From JAFDZV01 sp966128725 (lineage in GTDB: Bacteria; Bacteroidota; Ignavibacteria; OLB7), in NCBI GenBank assembly GCA_966128725.1, contig CBHYLN010000213.1, forward strand, positions 1 to 6,699: 6,699 nucleotides of DNA, read 5' to 3'. Below, piece after piece: positions 5,936 to 6,699 of the stretch. Below the pieces are notes generated by a model, which saw only the letters and a list, made by a program, of their open reading frames with translations, did no database searches and was not told the DNA's origin. How positions within the stretch are numbered: position 1 is the first letter of the stretch; the number at the start of each line of letters is the position of its first letter. The position numbers were made by a program, and so were the translations under genes.

Positions 5936-6699
5936 TCAGGCGAAGTTGGCCAGTTCGTCCAGCGTGATGCGATGCACGTTGTGCAGGCGCTTGCCAAGGA
6001 ACCGGCTGCCTACCTCGATGAACTTGTGCGGAAGATCGGAGAGATAGTATTCGTGGCGCGGCAGGGATTGCGATCCGTTCAGCAGGCCCATCTGGTCCAG
6101 CACCCAGCGCGCTTCCAGCGCCGTGGCGATGCCGGGATCAACCAGCGTTATATGCGAACCGGTGATCTGCTCGATGCTGGGTTTCAGCAGCGGGTAGTGC
6201 GTGCAGCCAAGGATCAGCGTGTCGATCGAGCGTGCCAGCAACGGTTGCAGGTATTCGCGCGCCATGATCAACGTGGCCTGATGATCCGCCAGGCCTTCCT
6301 CGGCAAGGCTTACGAACACCGGGCATGCCTGTGCATGAACGCGAGTGCCGGGCGCCAGCCTGGTAATCGCGTGATGGTAGGATTCCGAGCGGATTGTTGC
6401 CTCGGTGCCGATCACACCCACGATGCCCGAGCGCGTGCTTTCCACGGCGAACTGCGCGCCCGGCTGTATCACGCCGATCACCGGCACCGACACCGAGCTG
6501 CGCACCTGTTCCAGAGCCACGGCCGAGGCCGTGTTGCACGCGATGATGATAAGCTTCACGTTCAGCGATTCCAGAAACGCCGCGGCCTGCAGCGAGTACC
6601 CCGTCACTGTCTCGGCGGACTTTGAGCCGTACGGCACGCGGGCCGTGTCGCCGAAATAGATCGTGTTCTCCTGCGGCAGCAACTCCATCAGGCGGCCGG
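5936..6699 (-). CDS. murI: Glutamate racemase, N-terminus beyond the right edge
   Basis: Cofactor-independent racemase that makes D-glutamate for peptidoglycan in the cytoplasm. Counting from the Met at 6688, the substrate and catalytic blocks are YFGDTARVPYGSKS (11-24), ACNTAS with catalytic Cys51, and GCTHYPLL with catalytic Cys162 and neighbouring His164. PGIATA (185-190) follows, and the protein ends LDELANFA. The reading frame stays open to the last base of the window (codons for G-R-L precede that Met), and family members have about 25-30 more residues here, including the DSGxGG block with a catalytic Asp. The Met at 6688 is therefore internal and the gene is cut by the window edge, not broken. 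The TGA stop is at 5938-5936. It converges with the SulP gene across 84 bp. That gap contains no T-run terminator, only a weak hairpin at 5908-5923 whose minus-strand loop is cTTCGg. Confidence 0.95.
   Translation of the reverse strand, partial: GRLMELLPQENTIYFGDTARVPYGSKSAETVTGYSLQAAAFLESLNVKLIIIACNTASAVALEQVRSSVSVPVIGVIQPGAQFAVESTRSGIVGVIGTEATIRSESYHHAITRLAPGTRVHAQACPVFVSLAEEGLADHQATLIMAREYLQPLLARSIDTLILGCTHYPLLKPSIEQITGSHITLVDPGIATALEARWVLDQMGLLNGSQSLPRHEYYLSDLPHKFIEVGSRFLGKRLHNVHRITLDELANFA

Noticed and set aside
5906..6625. 239-codon plus-strand open frame
   Set aside because: Antisense shadow of murI, whose catalytic motifs are certain.
6686..6688. ATG at 6688 as the murI start
   Set aside because: The frame continues to the window edge with family-like residues, and the family's N-terminal block would be missing.

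Overview
This window is bacterial, chromosomal-looking and moderately GC-rich. It holds four long protein genes and one small candidate gene, around a gene-poor stretch (about 3330-4160) that carries most of the unexplained signal. The taxon cannot be fixed from sequence. Peptidoglycan synthesis (glutamate racemase) and sigma-54 signalling exclude little. Neither gene of the two-component pair has a convincing Shine-Dalgarno, and a heptanucleotide tandem repeat lies at the left edge. Both would suit a member of the Bacteroidota/Chlorobi superphylum or a cyanobacterium-like genome, but this is only a hint.

Left half, plus strand. A 63-bp degenerate heptamer array (1-63) lies just upstream of a membrane histidine kinase with HAMP and PAS domains (87-1955). 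After a 41-bp gap comes its evident partner, an NtrC-family response regulator with receiver, sigma-54 AAA+ and Fis-type HTH domains (1997-3325). The domain order of the pair matches KinB/AlgB of Pseudomonas. The kinase should phosphorylate Asp52 of the regulator, which then activates sigma-54 promoters.

Middle. Just after the regulator gene are a GC-rich hairpin and, inside it, a -24/-12-like sequence (TGGC-N7-TTGC). On the minus strand lies a 37-codon candidate membrane miniprotein (3459-3572). Plus-strand positions 3764-3927 form a dense run of perfect or near-perfect hairpins, one with a GCAA tetraloop. The run ends in a textbook intrinsic terminator (10-bp stem plus 12 T). I read this as the 3' part of a structured non-coding RNA or a long leader with an attenuator. 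A 235-bp untranslated stretch with further dyads then leads to the transporter.

Right half. A SulP-family anion transporter with a C-terminal STAS domain (4163-5851, plus strand) converges on glutamate racemase murI (minus strand). murI runs off the right edge and lacks its N-terminus. No gene is visibly frameshifted, and there is no tRNA, rRNA, CRISPR array, transposase or phage gene.

A testable joint reading is that the kinase/regulator pair controls the downstream RNA, the transporter, or both. The arrangement resembles the Pseudomonas CbrAB-CrcZ layout, where a sigma-54 activator gene is followed by its own sigma-54-dependent small RNA. This is inference only.
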